Positions 1-7,728 of a stretch of 64,000 nucleotides of DNA are shown one piece after another. The notes under the pieces are model-generated. The model searched no databases. It was not told the origin of the DNA and saw only the letters and a list, made by a program, of their open reading frames with translations. How positions within the stretch are numbered: the stretch's first letter is position 1; each line of letters begins with the position of its first letter. A program made the translations under genes and the position numbers. Origin of the DNA: Chromatiales bacterium (GTDB lineage Bacteria > Pseudomonadota > Gammaproteobacteria > Chromatiales > Chromatiaceae); NCBI GenBank assembly GCA_028280505.1, contig JANQLO010000084.1, forward strand, positions 1 through 64,000, in the 5' to 3' direction.

Positions 1-437
1 GTGGCGGTGCTGAGCCGGCGTTGCGCCTCTTCGCGCTTTTCGAGGGTCTGCCGGCGGAATTCGCTGCGGGTGTAGACCCGGCGCGCGTCGAGTTCGGCCG
101 GCGCGGCAGCGTGAGCGGGCACGGTTCGAGCGGATCCCGGATGAACAGCTTGTCGTCTTTGATCCCGGCGGGCAGGAAGAAGTGGCCGTCGGTGTGTTGG
201 GCGATCGCCGGTAAGGACGTGTCGGCCAAGCGTTCCCGGGTGCTGTCGACCGACCGGGTTTCGAGCCCGGGCCGGCGTCCGGCACGGACCGAGATCACCG
301 GCCGAGAAAACGGCACTGGGCGCGCCATGCTCATGGGCGATGGCCCGGGCATCGGCCGTCACCTGGCGATACCGCGCCGGTTGGACCAAACACGCCGGCC
401 CCGAATCGGGGGCTTCCCTGTCCGTACTGTGCAGCAT
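1..437 (-). pseudogene. Remnant of type I secretion ABC transporter, C39-like peptidase domain (HlyB/LapB type), frame-broken
   Basis: Read on the minus strand from an ATG at 437, three segments in different frames together resemble the N-terminal C39-like domain of HlyB-family exporters. The first (to about 295) contains ACLVQPARYRQVTADARAI, matching the HlyB region that begins DYGLYALEILAQYH. The second (about 295-125) contains LPAIAQHTDGHFFLPAGI followed by KDDKLFIRDPLEPC, matching the HlyB stretch LPALVWREDGRHFILTKV. The third (about 125 to the edge) reads AELDARRVYTRSEFRRQ. At least two frame changes are needed, and no membrane or ATPase part is in the window, so I call a decaying gene that may continue beyond base 1. 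The family match comes from memory of HlyB. Sequencing error cannot be excluded. Confidence 0.5.
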
Positions 438-639
438 CACGCGTTCCCATCCCTGGTGGCTGGAAGATGCGCGCTACTCTAGCGGATGGTGCAATGGCGT
501 TGTCTGACTTGGGTCAAATAGATACGTGTCGTATCCAAGTTGGTGATTTGGATTCTTACTCGCACCCTGAATCGTCGGCATCCGCTTTTACTGTAAAGAC
601 TCCCCCCTGCATCCCGTCCGAATACATCGGTCCAACGAT

Positions 640-831
640 TCAGTGGCCCAGGGTCGGCTTGTGGCAATGCACCCGAGGCAGGTGGATGCGTGCTTTCAGC
701 CAATTAAACAACGCCGAAAACCAACCGTGCACGGCCTCGGCGCGTAGCTGATGCGCCATATTGATGTAGTAGATCGCATCCGGGTTGCCGTTCGCGTCGA
801 GCCGGATTTTCGAAAGACAGTCGTTCTCCAT
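640..831 (-). CDS. Small protein, possibly RSP_7527-like (63 aa)
   Basis: A 63-residue protein starting MENDCLSKIRLDANGNPD. The stretch INMAHQLRAEAVHGWFSAL resembles the RSP_7527-type small proteins of proteobacteria, which have a short amphipathic LRAE...F.AL helix. A longer reading frame upstream exists, but AGGTGA lies 5-6 bases before this ATG and the upstream bases are AT-rich like a promoter, so I prefer the short form. No signal peptide or cysteine motif is present. It is divergent from the LysR gene at 1028, which is the usual position of a LysR target. Function is unknown; the family assignment is tentative. Confidence 0.55.
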   Translation of the reverse strand: MENDCLSKIRLDANGNPDAIYYINMAHQLRAEAVHGWFSALFNWLKARIHLPRVHCHKPTLGH

Positions 832-1027
832 TTTTTCACCTAAAATAAAATCATCTAAATCGCTAAAAAATGTGACGCAGGTTACCCGTGAATGATTCGA
901 GACAGCTAACAATGTCCTGTAAAAGTGGGTGTTTCTGCTATTGATAGTAAGATTAGAAGATGGGCGGATAAGCGACAAATGATCGTTTTTCCACTTATAG
1001 CTGATTTTTTTTCATTCAAGAAAACGC

Positions 1028-1963
1028 ATGAGCCGACGCTTACCACCACTTAAGTCGGTACGTTCTTTCGAAGCGGCCGCGCGCCTGGGCAGCGTCAAGA
1101 AGGCGGCCGAGGAATTGTTCGTCACGCCCTCGGCGATCAGCCACCAAATCAAATCCCTGGAAGGCTTTCTCGGCATCGACTTGTTTCGACGCGCACGCCG
1201 CCGGGTTTTGCTGACGCCGGCCGGGGAACGCTATCTGGAATCGGTTACCCAGGCCCTGGACGAAATCGATCTGGCGACCCGCCGCCTGATGGCCGCACCC
1301 AGCAGCGGCGCGGTGAACATCAGCGTGGCCCCCTCCTTTCTCACCCGCTGGCTGGTACCGCGGGTACGCGAGTTTCAAGACCTGTATCCCGACATCGAGT
1401 TACGCCTGAGCCCTAACAGCGAATCCATCGATTTCGGCTGGTCCGACATCGATATGGCGATCTATTTCGGCACCGGGGACTGGGCCGGCGTCGAATCGTA
1501 TTTTCTCCATGGCGCCATCCTGGTGCCGGTGTGCAGCCCGGGCTTTCTCGCCGACAAGCCACCCATCGAGCACCCCGACCAGCTTTCGAAACAGGTTTTG
1601 ATCGACGTATCGACCCGACCGACCGAATGGGACGCCTTTCTGGCCCACTTCGGGGTGAAACGCCCCAAACGCGGCAAACGCCTGGGCTTTTCCAACACCT
1701 CCTTGGCCGTCGGCGCGGCGATGGAAGATCTCGGTATCGCGCTCGCCGACCGCCACCTGATCGGGCGTGAAGTGAAATACGGTCAACTGGTGCTGCCGAT
1801 CGACATCGAAATGGACTACGGCCAGGGGTTCTACCTGGTCTACCAGGAGGGACGTCAGCTCAGCGAGGGCATGCAGGCCTTTTTCGATTGGGTCATGACC
1901 GAGATCGCCGCCGAGCGTGACGATAACCCGACCACACCGGACAAGACCCGAAACGCGAACTGA
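1028..1963 (+). CDS. LysR-family transcriptional regulator (GcvA-like)
   Basis: 311 aa, the usual LysR length. The N-terminal winged helix-turn-helix spans about residues 8-65, with the recognition region AAEELFVTPSAISHQIKSLE and the typical follow-on FRRARRRVLLTPAG. The remainder is a periplasmic-binding-protein-like effector domain beginning near residue 95 (NISVAPSFLTRWLVPR), typical of the GcvA branch. It is divergently oriented to the small gene at 640-831, with about 200 bp of AT-rich DNA between them that probably holds both promoters and the LysR site. The effector cannot be read from sequence. The downstream DUF3750 gene follows after 108 bp and may be co-transcribed. Confidence 0.93.
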   Translation: MSRRLPPLKSVRSFEAAARLGSVKKAAEELFVTPSAISHQIKSLEGFLGIDLFRRARRRVLLTPAGERYLESVTQALDEIDLATRRLMAAPSSGAVNISVAPSFLTRWLVPRVREFQDLYPDIELRLSPNSESIDFGWSDIDMAIYFGTGDWAGVESYFLHGAILVPVCSPGFLADKPPIEHPDQLSKQVLIDVSTRPTEWDAFLAHFGVKRPKRGKRLGFSNTSLAVGAAMEDLGIALADRHLIGREVKYGQLVLPIDIEMDYGQGFYLVYQEGRQLSEGMQAFFDWVMTEIAAERDDNPTTPDKTRNAN

Positions 1964-2071
1964 CGCCTACCCACATTGAAACGCAGCACATACACCCACA
2001 CCCGTCGCTGGGAAGACAATCGACAGGCTCGTCGTAAAATTCGTTCATCACGCAAACCCGACGTATGCATC

Positions 2072-2623
2072 ATGCGCCGTCCGATTCCGTTGACTTTTAT
2101 TGCCGCTGCCATGCTGCTGCCCGGCTGTTCATCGAACGACGACTGGCGCACGGCCAGCCGTGAACCGGCCGGTATTGCCCCCGACCCCACGACCACAGCG
2201 GAGGCGGTGCTGCAAATCTACGGGGCCGACGCCTGGGGCTGGCGCGGCTGGTTCGGGATCCATACCTGGATTGCCGCCAAGCGCAGCGGAGAAGACCGCT
2301 ATACGGTCTACGAGGTCATCGGCTGGCGCGGCCGCAACGGCGGTTCGGTACTGCGCGTCGCACAGGACGCCCCCGATCGATACTGGTTTGGCGAAAAACC
2401 GGAACTCATCAAAGACCTTCGCGGCTCAGGCGTCGACGGCGTGATCGATGCCGTCGACCGGGCGGCCCGGGCCTATCCTTGGCAATACGAGTATCGCGTG
2501 TTTCCCGGCCCGAACAGCAATACCTTTACCGCCTGGATTATCGAGCAGGTCCCGGCATTGGATGCCGATCTGCCGTTTTCCGCCATCGGCAGCGGTTATA
2601 CCGACCGGGCGCCGGCGCTTTGA
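2072..2623 (+). CDS. DUF3750 domain lipoprotein
   Basis: I chose the ATG at 2072 over the upstream one at 1976 because it gives a proper lipoprotein signal: a basic start (MRRP), a hydrophobic stretch and the lipobox LLPGC. The mature part begins with a proline/threonine-rich linker and then the DUF3750 core: an AWGWRG motif, an HTWIA motif, a YEVIGW motif and, further on, YPW...PGPNSNTF. The family is a proteobacterial protein of unknown function; the conserved Trp/His/Cys-like pattern is reminiscent of NlpC-like folds, but I see no certain catalytic triad. Likely anchored in the inner or outer membrane facing the periplasm. Length 183 aa. Confidence 0.85.
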   Translation: MRRPIPLTFIAAAMLLPGCSSNDDWRTASREPAGIAPDPTTTAEAVLQIYGADAWGWRGWFGIHTWIAAKRSGEDRYTVYEVIGWRGRNGGSVLRVAQDAPDRYWFGEKPELIKDLRGSGVDGVIDAVDRAARAYPWQYEYRVFPGPNSNTFTAWIIEQVPALDADLPFSAIGSGYTDRAPAL

Positions 2624-2893
2624 ACAAAAGCGATTCGAACGCTTGGGCACCCCGGCTCTTTGAGATACAGAAATGTCAATATAAGATCGTTCGACGGAGG
2701 CGGCATGTTCGACCGAACCGCCGGACATTAAAGACCGGAGCATCTACGCGGTTGTCGGACGTGGGCCTTCCCGCAAGGGTTCGTACAATGAGCCTTGGGC
2801 AGATTTCGCTGACCGGTCCGCCGGAATCGGCACATTGAATAAGGTGCGAAAATGCACCAACAAATACAAAACCAACCACAGGAGTCATCCCAT

Positions 2894-3526
2894 ATGCGTT
2901 ACGCGCTAACCCTGGCCATCCTATTCGCCGGATTGGCACAGACCGCTGCCGCGGAACAGGCCAAACCCTTCGAGTGGACTCAGGAAAAGTTCGATTCGGT
3001 TGCAGCCGGCAAGATCGATGAAGGAAAAAAACTGGCCAAGAAATTCCGCTGCGCCAAATGCCATAACAAAGACGGCATCAGCGACGATATAGAGATTCCC
3101 AGCATCGCCGGGCAGCGCGCGACCTATATGTATAAACAAATGGTCGATTACAAAAATCGCGTCAGGGAAAACAAGGATATGTTCAAAGCGATGAGAAAAC
3201 TGTCGGAAGAACAGATGATCCACATCAGCACTTGGTACGCGAGCCTCGAACGCCCACCGAAAGTCGGCGGCGAGCGCCTACTGGTCGTCAAAGTCTGCGA
3301 TAGCTGCCACGAGAAAGAGGTGGTCGAAGAGGACAATCTCATCGAGGTCGCCCCCATCCTCAGCGGACAAATTCGGCAGTACCTGGAGAACTCCATGCAG
3401 GCTTTCAAACAGGATGAACGCAGCAACGATCTGTTTGACCGCATGCAAAGCGTTACCCACAAGCTGAACGATAAAGAGATCAAACAGCTCGCGCGATACT
3501 ACGGCACCACGGACATCGAGGAATAA
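2894..3526 (+). CDS. Dihaem cytochrome c (class I, c4-like), periplasmic
   Basis: 210 aa from the ATG at 2894, preceded by AGGAG; an in-frame ATG at 2852 has no ribosome site. A Sec signal peptide (MRYALTLAILFAGLAQTAAA) is followed by two haem-binding motifs, CAKCH at residues 53-57 and CDSCH at 135-139, each in its own cytochrome c fold, as in cytochrome c4. Methionines such as M100 could be the distal ligands. Such proteins shuttle electrons in the periplasm, often to terminal oxidases or from sulfur oxidation. It faces two monohaem cytochrome genes across a shared terminator. The electron partner cannot be deduced. Confidence 0.88.
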   Translation: MRYALTLAILFAGLAQTAAAEQAKPFEWTQEKFDSVAAGKIDEGKKLAKKFRCAKCHNKDGISDDIEIPSIAGQRATYMYKQMVDYKNRVRENKDMFKAMRKLSEEQMIHISTWYASLERPPKVGGERLLVVKVCDSCHEKEVVEEDNLIEVAPILSGQIRQYLENSMQAFKQDERSNDLFDRMQSVTHKLNDKEIKQLARYYGTTDIEE

Positions 3527-3550
3527 CTGGGTTTTTGCGTTCCGAAGAAC

Positions 3551-3579
3551 AAAGGGCGATCAACATGATCGCCCTTTTC
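3551..3579 (+). terminator. Rho-independent terminator, probably bidirectional
   Basis: An 8-bp perfect stem, GGGCGATC (3554-3561) with GATCGCCC (3567-3574), a 5-base loop, a T4 run on the plus side and AAA before the stem (TTT on the minus strand). It lies between two converging cytochrome transcription units and can serve both. Confidence 0.85.
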
Positions 3580-3604
3580 TATTGCCCGTCGTTAACGTGA
3601 GAAC

Positions 3605-3940
3605 TCAATCGTCGGGCAACACCATCAAGGTACTGCCGTCCTGACTGGCATACCAGGCCGCGAGATCTTTCATATCCTGTATCGACAACGGCGCGACCAT
3701 ATTGGACATCAACAAATCCTGACGGTCACCCGATTTGTATGCTTTCAAAGCATGCAACAGATAAGAGTAATACTGCCCGGCCAAACGCGGATTGGCACCG
3801 ACTACGCTGTTACCGTCGATACCGTGACAGCCGGCACATACCGCGGCCTTTTCCTTACCCGCCTGTGGGTCACCTCCGGCAAGCACCGAACCCCCGAGCA
3901 TGGTGAATACCAACAAGGTGAGAGTCTTCATCTTATGCAT
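3605..3940 (-). CDS. Monohaem cytochrome c (c553/c4-like)
   Basis: About 111 aa from the ATG at 3940, with a plausible AGG ahead; an ATG at 3931 and one at 3955 are alternatives. Signal peptide with hydrophobic LTLLVFTMLGGSVLAGG, then the haem motif CAGCHG and class I features: the segment PRLAGQ after the haem site and a C-terminal helix with DLAAWYASQ. Second gene of a two-cytochrome operon, starting 12 bases after the stop of the upstream cytochrome gene. The two are clearly paralogous. Probably a periplasmic electron carrier; the partner enzyme is not in the window. Confidence 0.88.
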   Translation of the reverse strand: MHKMKTLTLLVFTMLGGSVLAGGDPQAGKEKAAVCAGCHGIDGNSVVGANPRLAGQYYSYLLHALKAYKSGDRQDLLMSNMVAPLSIQDMKDLAAWYASQDGSTLMVLPDD

Positions 3941-3951
3941 TGTTGTCGACC

Positions 3952-4287
3952 TCACTGCGATCCGGCTGAAGAAAAGAAGGCGGCGATATCGGCAATATCC
4001 TGATCGCTCAAGGCCTCCGCATTACCCTGCATGGTTTCGTGTACGCGTGTTCCGCTGCGGTATGCAATGAGCGCTGAAATGAGATAGGCCTCGTTCTGCC
4101 CACCCACCTTGGGCACGTGATAAGTCGGATAGGTATTCGTATAAGACGGTATGGCATGACACCCCAAACAGGTTTCAGCCTTTACCCTACCGCGTTGCGG
4201 ATCGCCCTCGAATGCCTGGGCCGTCGAAACGCCCAGCACAATCGACGATAATGCGACGATCAACGCACCCTTATATTTATTCTGCAT
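3952..4287 (-). CDS. Monohaem cytochrome c (c553-like)
   Basis: 111 aa with signal peptide (MQNKYKGALIVALSSIVLG...AQA) and the haem motif CLGCH at about residue 40. After the haem site it has an unusual run rich in Tyr/Thr (SYTNTYPTYH) before VPKVGGQ, which is the usual class I position of PxLxGQ. C-terminal helix DQDIADIAAFFSS. The ribosome site GGGGGGAG lies about 4 bases before the ATG, and a TTATACTT -10-like sequence about 40 bases upstream marks the probable promoter of the two-gene operon. Periplasmic electron carrier by family; specific role unknown. Confidence 0.87.
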   Translation of the reverse strand: MQNKYKGALIVALSSIVLGVSTAQAFEGDPQRGRVKAETCLGCHAIPSYTNTYPTYHVPKVGGQNEAYLISALIAYRSGTRVHETMQGNAEALSDQDIADIAAFFSSAGSQ

Positions 4288-5200
4288 ACTCCCCCCATTT
4301 ATGCTCGGATCGAGAATTCGAAGTATAAGCGCAACAAAGGCCCTTTTAGCAAAGCCCCTTTGACCAAACTCTTTTTATACGGGCACAGATCGAGCGCATA
4401 TCGAAATGCGATCGTTAACGGATAACCGAGGTACCCGGTGAGCGAAGCTGAAAACATTTCGGGCCCGGATACCACCATGCTGTTTATAAGTGAATGACGG
4501 ATTTCTGATAGCCCCTTTCGATTAGATTTCACTTCGCCCGTCAACAACGCGAAACACAACGACCCACACCGGCAAGATTGACGATTTGCCGCTCAACGGC
4601 AGATGTACCGAAACCGAAGATGCCGAAACAAAGCTTGCCGTACGCGTACCGAAAACGACCTTGCGCCTTTTCATTGGTACATGACCCAATCGACGTCTTG
4701 TGCCTGATCGATTCGTTGGTGACTTGGGCGGCCTCGTTCGGGCCGCTCCCGAAAGCATCGCCGGACAAACAGACCGCCAAGCCATTACGGAACGCGGTAT
4801 ATGGCCGGTTGTCCGCCCGCCCGATTGCAACGCTCGCTGCCGGTCAGTGTCGATTAGGAAATACCGATATTCACGAGCCGAGCCGATGTCAGCGAACTTT
4901 ACAAATCGTTATCGCCGATCGTGATGCAATACCGGGGTGCCCCGTAACAGGCTGAATGGGAATAAAAATAATTGATTCGTCGCGGAGTCCGGCGGGATAC
5001 CGATCGGGCGGACTCGCTCGCGCCCGGACAGTACCCGATGTCCCCACGGGCCCGAGCCGGGCGAGGTCCGCATCGTCGCCGCGACAAGTCCGTCAATCCG
5101 GTTGCGCGCGAGGGATTGTCGGAGCCGTGGCGGAGGCGAAAAGCGAACCCGGTAAAGACGCGGCACCCGAACACCGCGCAAGCCATGGCGAAAATCCGAA
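4288..5200. other. Long intergenic region, no supported gene
   Basis: About 900 bp between the cytochrome operon and the end of the redox membrane protein gene. Short open frames exist on both strands but none has a convincing ribosome site, known motif or consistent codon use. The part next to 4288 carries the promoter region of the cytochrome operon. The rest may be a decayed gene. Confidence 0.5.
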
Positions 5201-5845
5201 TCAGGCAACGGACAATATGCGTCTCAGGCCGATCACCACCAAAACTCCGCCACCTGACCACAAGAGCCAACGCCCCATCCAGGGTCGTTGAAGCTGCAAT
5301 TGCTGACCCAGCTTGCCGAGCAGCGGGATCACCACGAACAACGGGGTAAGCGCCGCCCCCAAACCGAACACCACACCGTACAGACCACCGAGGAGCGGAT
5401 CGCCCGTCGTTGCGGTAGCCGTCAGCAGCGCCGCCAACGGCGCACACGGCGTGAAGCTCAACGCGAAACCCATGCTGAACGGCGACAAACGCTGCTCACG
5501 GCTCAGACCACAGCGCCGTTGCGCCTTGCGCGGCAATATCAGCCAAACGCCTGCGACGATCGCGCTGATACCGATGAGCCAATGTCCAACGTCGCCTCGT
5601 AACAACCCCGGCAATACCTCGCCGGCCACGCCGGCACTTGCACCCAATAGCGCATAGGCCGCTATCTTGCCGGCAGCGAAGGCCCCGGTATCGAGCGCGG
5701 CGGCACCACCGCCGCGCCCTTGCCCCAGCGCCCAGGTACCGAGATACGGCAGACAGACCGCCGTACAGGTGGTGAGACCGACCGACAAACCGAGCAACCA
5801 GACCGACAGCCAACCGACCTGGTCCAGCACTTCGCTCCCGTTCAT
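5201..5845 (-). CDS. CcdA/DsbD-like (DsbD_2, SafE-type) membrane protein
   Basis: 214 aa with about six hydrophobic segments. The first transmembrane helix contains C27 and C31 (CTAVCLP) and a later one has C134 in FTPCAP. These are the positions of the reactive cysteines in the two internally repeated halves of DsbD/CcdA transmembrane domains, which pass electrons from thioredoxin to the periplasm. Databases often label this family sulfite exporter TauE/SafE or UreH-like. It overlaps the upstream polyferredoxin gene by 4 bases and is the last gene of the TonB-receptor operon, so a role in reducing or maturing a periplasmic metal or haem protein is likely. The precise substrate is unknown. 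Confidence 0.75.
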   Translation of the reverse strand: MNGSEVLDQVGWLSVWLLGLSVGLTTCTAVCLPYLGTWALGQGRGGGAAALDTGAFAAGKIAAYALLGASAGVAGEVLPGLLRGDVGHWLIGISAIVAGVWLILPRKAQRRCGLSREQRLSPFSMGFALSFTPCAPLAALLTATATTGDPLLGGLYGVVFGLGAALTPLFVVIPLLGKLGQQLQLQRPWMGRWLLWSGGGVLVVIGLRRILSVA

Positions 5846-6879
5846 GCGTCACGCCTCGGCTTATCCGTTGCCTTGCGAACTGCCGTACCGTCCGGCTTTT
5901 CCCGCTTGATCCGCTTTCTGTAGTAGTCGCGTGAGGATTCGAAAACCACGAAAGGCCCGGTCTTGATGCTGATCACGCCTTGGTCCGGGCAATACTCCGC
6001 GCAACGTCCGCACAGCGTGCAGTCTTCACCAAACGCCTTGGTGCCATGCGCCTGCCAGATCTCGGGAATATCCATGGGGCAGGCCTTGGTACAGATACCG
6101 CATTTTTCGCAACGCTCGTTCTCGACCTTGACCAGCCGCGTCAGCGACAGGCGCCGGAACACGGCATGCAACGCGAGCATCGGACATATCCGGCAAAAAG
6201 GCTGTCGAACCGCAAGTGCGGCAATGACGACGAACCCCACCAGAAAGGCACGCAACGCGCCAAAGGTGGTATCGGCCCATCCGGAGGTGTTTACCGCCAA
6301 TTGCTCGGCCGTACCCGTTGCCAGCGTGGTGATCACCCGCGACGGACAAATCTGGCAAAACGCATCGCCGGCCGCATGCGGCGCCACACCGAGCCCTGTC
6401 GCCAGCGGCAAAGCCATCACCAATCCGAGCAACAGCAACCATTTTATCGGCCGGACCCTGCCGATGCGGTCGGGCTTTAGATAGCGCAGCGGGCGCTTCA
6501 ACCAACGGCCCAATCGGTAGAGCAGTTCCTGCACCGTACCCAAGGGGCATATCCAGCCGCAAAAGGCCTTGTTCAACACGATGAACAGCAGAAAAAAGTT
6601 CAAGAAGGTGAACAGCAAGGGCACCAACATGGTGAAGGCGAACCCCTGCAAACGCACGATCGCCTCACCGACACGATGATGCAACTGATGCTGGGTCGGG
6701 ATCAGAACGCAATAGTCCGACGTCTGCTCGTCATAGGCGCAAGCCAAGGCCGGTAAGGCATTGGACAACATATCCGACATGTAATGGCCCAGTACGCTTC
6801 CGCCGTACAACAGCACGATCAATGCGACGATTTGAACGCCAAGCCGTACCCGGCCAAGTACGAAACCACCGGTTGTCAT
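5842..6879 (-). CDS. NapH/NosR-like membrane polyferredoxin (4Fe-4S)
   Basis: 345 aa, with an N-terminal membrane part and cytoplasmic ferredoxin part. Two CP-type motifs, CGWICP (107-112) and CQICP (175-179), plus a third CRICP (229-233), lie near the membrane. Then come two classical 4Fe-4S clusters, CEKCGICTKACP (257-268) and CTLCGRCAEYCP (287-298). NapH, NosR, CcoG/RdxA and FtrD proteins share this design and move electrons across the inner membrane. It overlaps both neighbours by 4 bases, so it is translationally coupled to the DUF4198 gene and the DsbD-like gene. With a TonB receptor in the same operon, reduction of an imported metal is a reasonable inference. Confidence 0.85.
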   Translation of the reverse strand: MTTGGFVLGRVRLGVQIVALIVLLYGGSVLGHYMSDMLSNALPALACAYDEQTSDYCVLIPTQHQLHHRVGEAIVRLQGFAFTMLVPLLFTFLNFFLLFIVLNKAFCGWICPLGTVQELLYRLGRWLKRPLRYLKPDRIGRVRPIKWLLLLGLVMALPLATGLGVAPHAAGDAFCQICPSRVITTLATGTAEQLAVNTSGWADTTFGALRAFLVGFVVIAALAVRQPFCRICPMLALHAVFRRLSLTRLVKVENERCEKCGICTKACPMDIPEIWQAHGTKAFGEDCTLCGRCAEYCPDQGVISIKTGPFVVFESSRDYYRKRIKREKPDGTAVRKATDKPRRDA

Positions 6880-7718
6880 GATCTTGTCTCCTTGTCACGG
6901 CGACGAATCAGCGGCGTTGCGGCAACCATGCCGAGCACGGCAAAACCGATCCCCAGTCGAAGATCCTTGTTGTAGTAAGCACCCGGAATGTAGTGGTAGT
7001 TGAAGCTCGTGTTCAGCACGGACTCGCCGTCATCGTGACTGACGCTCAAAACGAACCCGGCCTTACGACGGCCACGATGTCCGTGACCGGGGGAGGGTTC
7101 CGGCAAATCGGCGAAGTCGCTGGGAAAAACGACGCTCACCAGACCGCGCGCGTCGGTACGCAACCGTTCTCTCGTCCCATTACGTGACACAAACCGTACC
7201 GAGGCACCCGGCAGCGGCTCACCGTGTAAACGCACCAGAAAGTCCCACCGCTCGCCGGCCCGGTAATGACGATGCTCACGCGGCAATTCGACAGGCAGAA
7301 TATCCAGCTCGCTTTTCCGGGCTGTCAACATGCCACGCGGCGCCGGCCCGGGATTGGAGAAATACAAAACGGTGTTCGCACTGTCGACGTACCGCCCACG
7401 GACCTCACGCACGCCCACCCAGTGATAGCCACCTCGGCGTGGACCGCGGGTCTTTACCGTCGTCTTGCCCTGAATTACCGGCAGCAACCAACCGCTGCCG
7501 CCGTCCGGCCCCCATACCTTTACCCGCGAGGCGTCGATCCCGCTGAGGCGCAGTACTTTTTCTCGACGCGAATGTCCCGCTACGGGCAACAACACCGGCG
7601 ACTCCCGCGACGACCCCACTATGGTCGGCAGATCAGCGGCATGCCGGGACGCTGCCGCTGCAGCGGCATTGGCGAAAACGACAATCGCCAGCAAAAAGGT
7701 TCTCGTCGCGTAGTCCAT
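6876..7718 (-). CDS. DUF4198-family periplasmic protein with C-terminal membrane anchor
   Basis: 280 aa from the ATG at 7718, which has an ideal AGGAGG 5-6 bases upstream; the longer frame is rejected. Signal peptide (DYATRTFLLAIVVFANAAAAAA), then beta-rich Ig-like domains typical of DUF4198/NikM-like proteins: GYHWVGVREVRG, a YRAGERWDF segment, and a carboxypeptidase-regulatory-like fold (GEPLPGASVRFVSR). The C-terminus has one hydrophobic helix (GIGFAVLGMVAATPL) ending RRRDKETRS. Family members accompany metal importers and TonB receptors. A histidine-containing stretch near residue 225 (PSPGHGHRGRR) could bind metal. Starts 10 bases after the TonB receptor stop. Confidence 0.75.
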   Translation of the reverse strand: MDYATRTFLLAIVVFANAAAAAASRHAADLPTIVGSSRESPVLLPVAGHSRREKVLRLSGIDASRVKVWGPDGGSGWLLPVIQGKTTVKTRGPRRGGYHWVGVREVRGRYVDSANTVLYFSNPGPAPRGMLTARKSELDILPVELPREHRHYRAGERWDFLVRLHGEPLPGASVRFVSRNGTRERLRTDARGLVSVVFPSDFADLPEPSPGHGHRGRRKAGFVLSVSHDDGESVLNTSFNYHYIPGAYYNKDLRLGIGFAVLGMVAATPLIRRRDKETRS

Positions 7719-7728
7719 GGCAACCTCC

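Noticed and set aside
4541..4830. Minus-strand open frames between the cytochromes and the DsbD-like gene
   Set aside because: No ribosome site, no motif, overlapping alternative frames; kept as non-coding.
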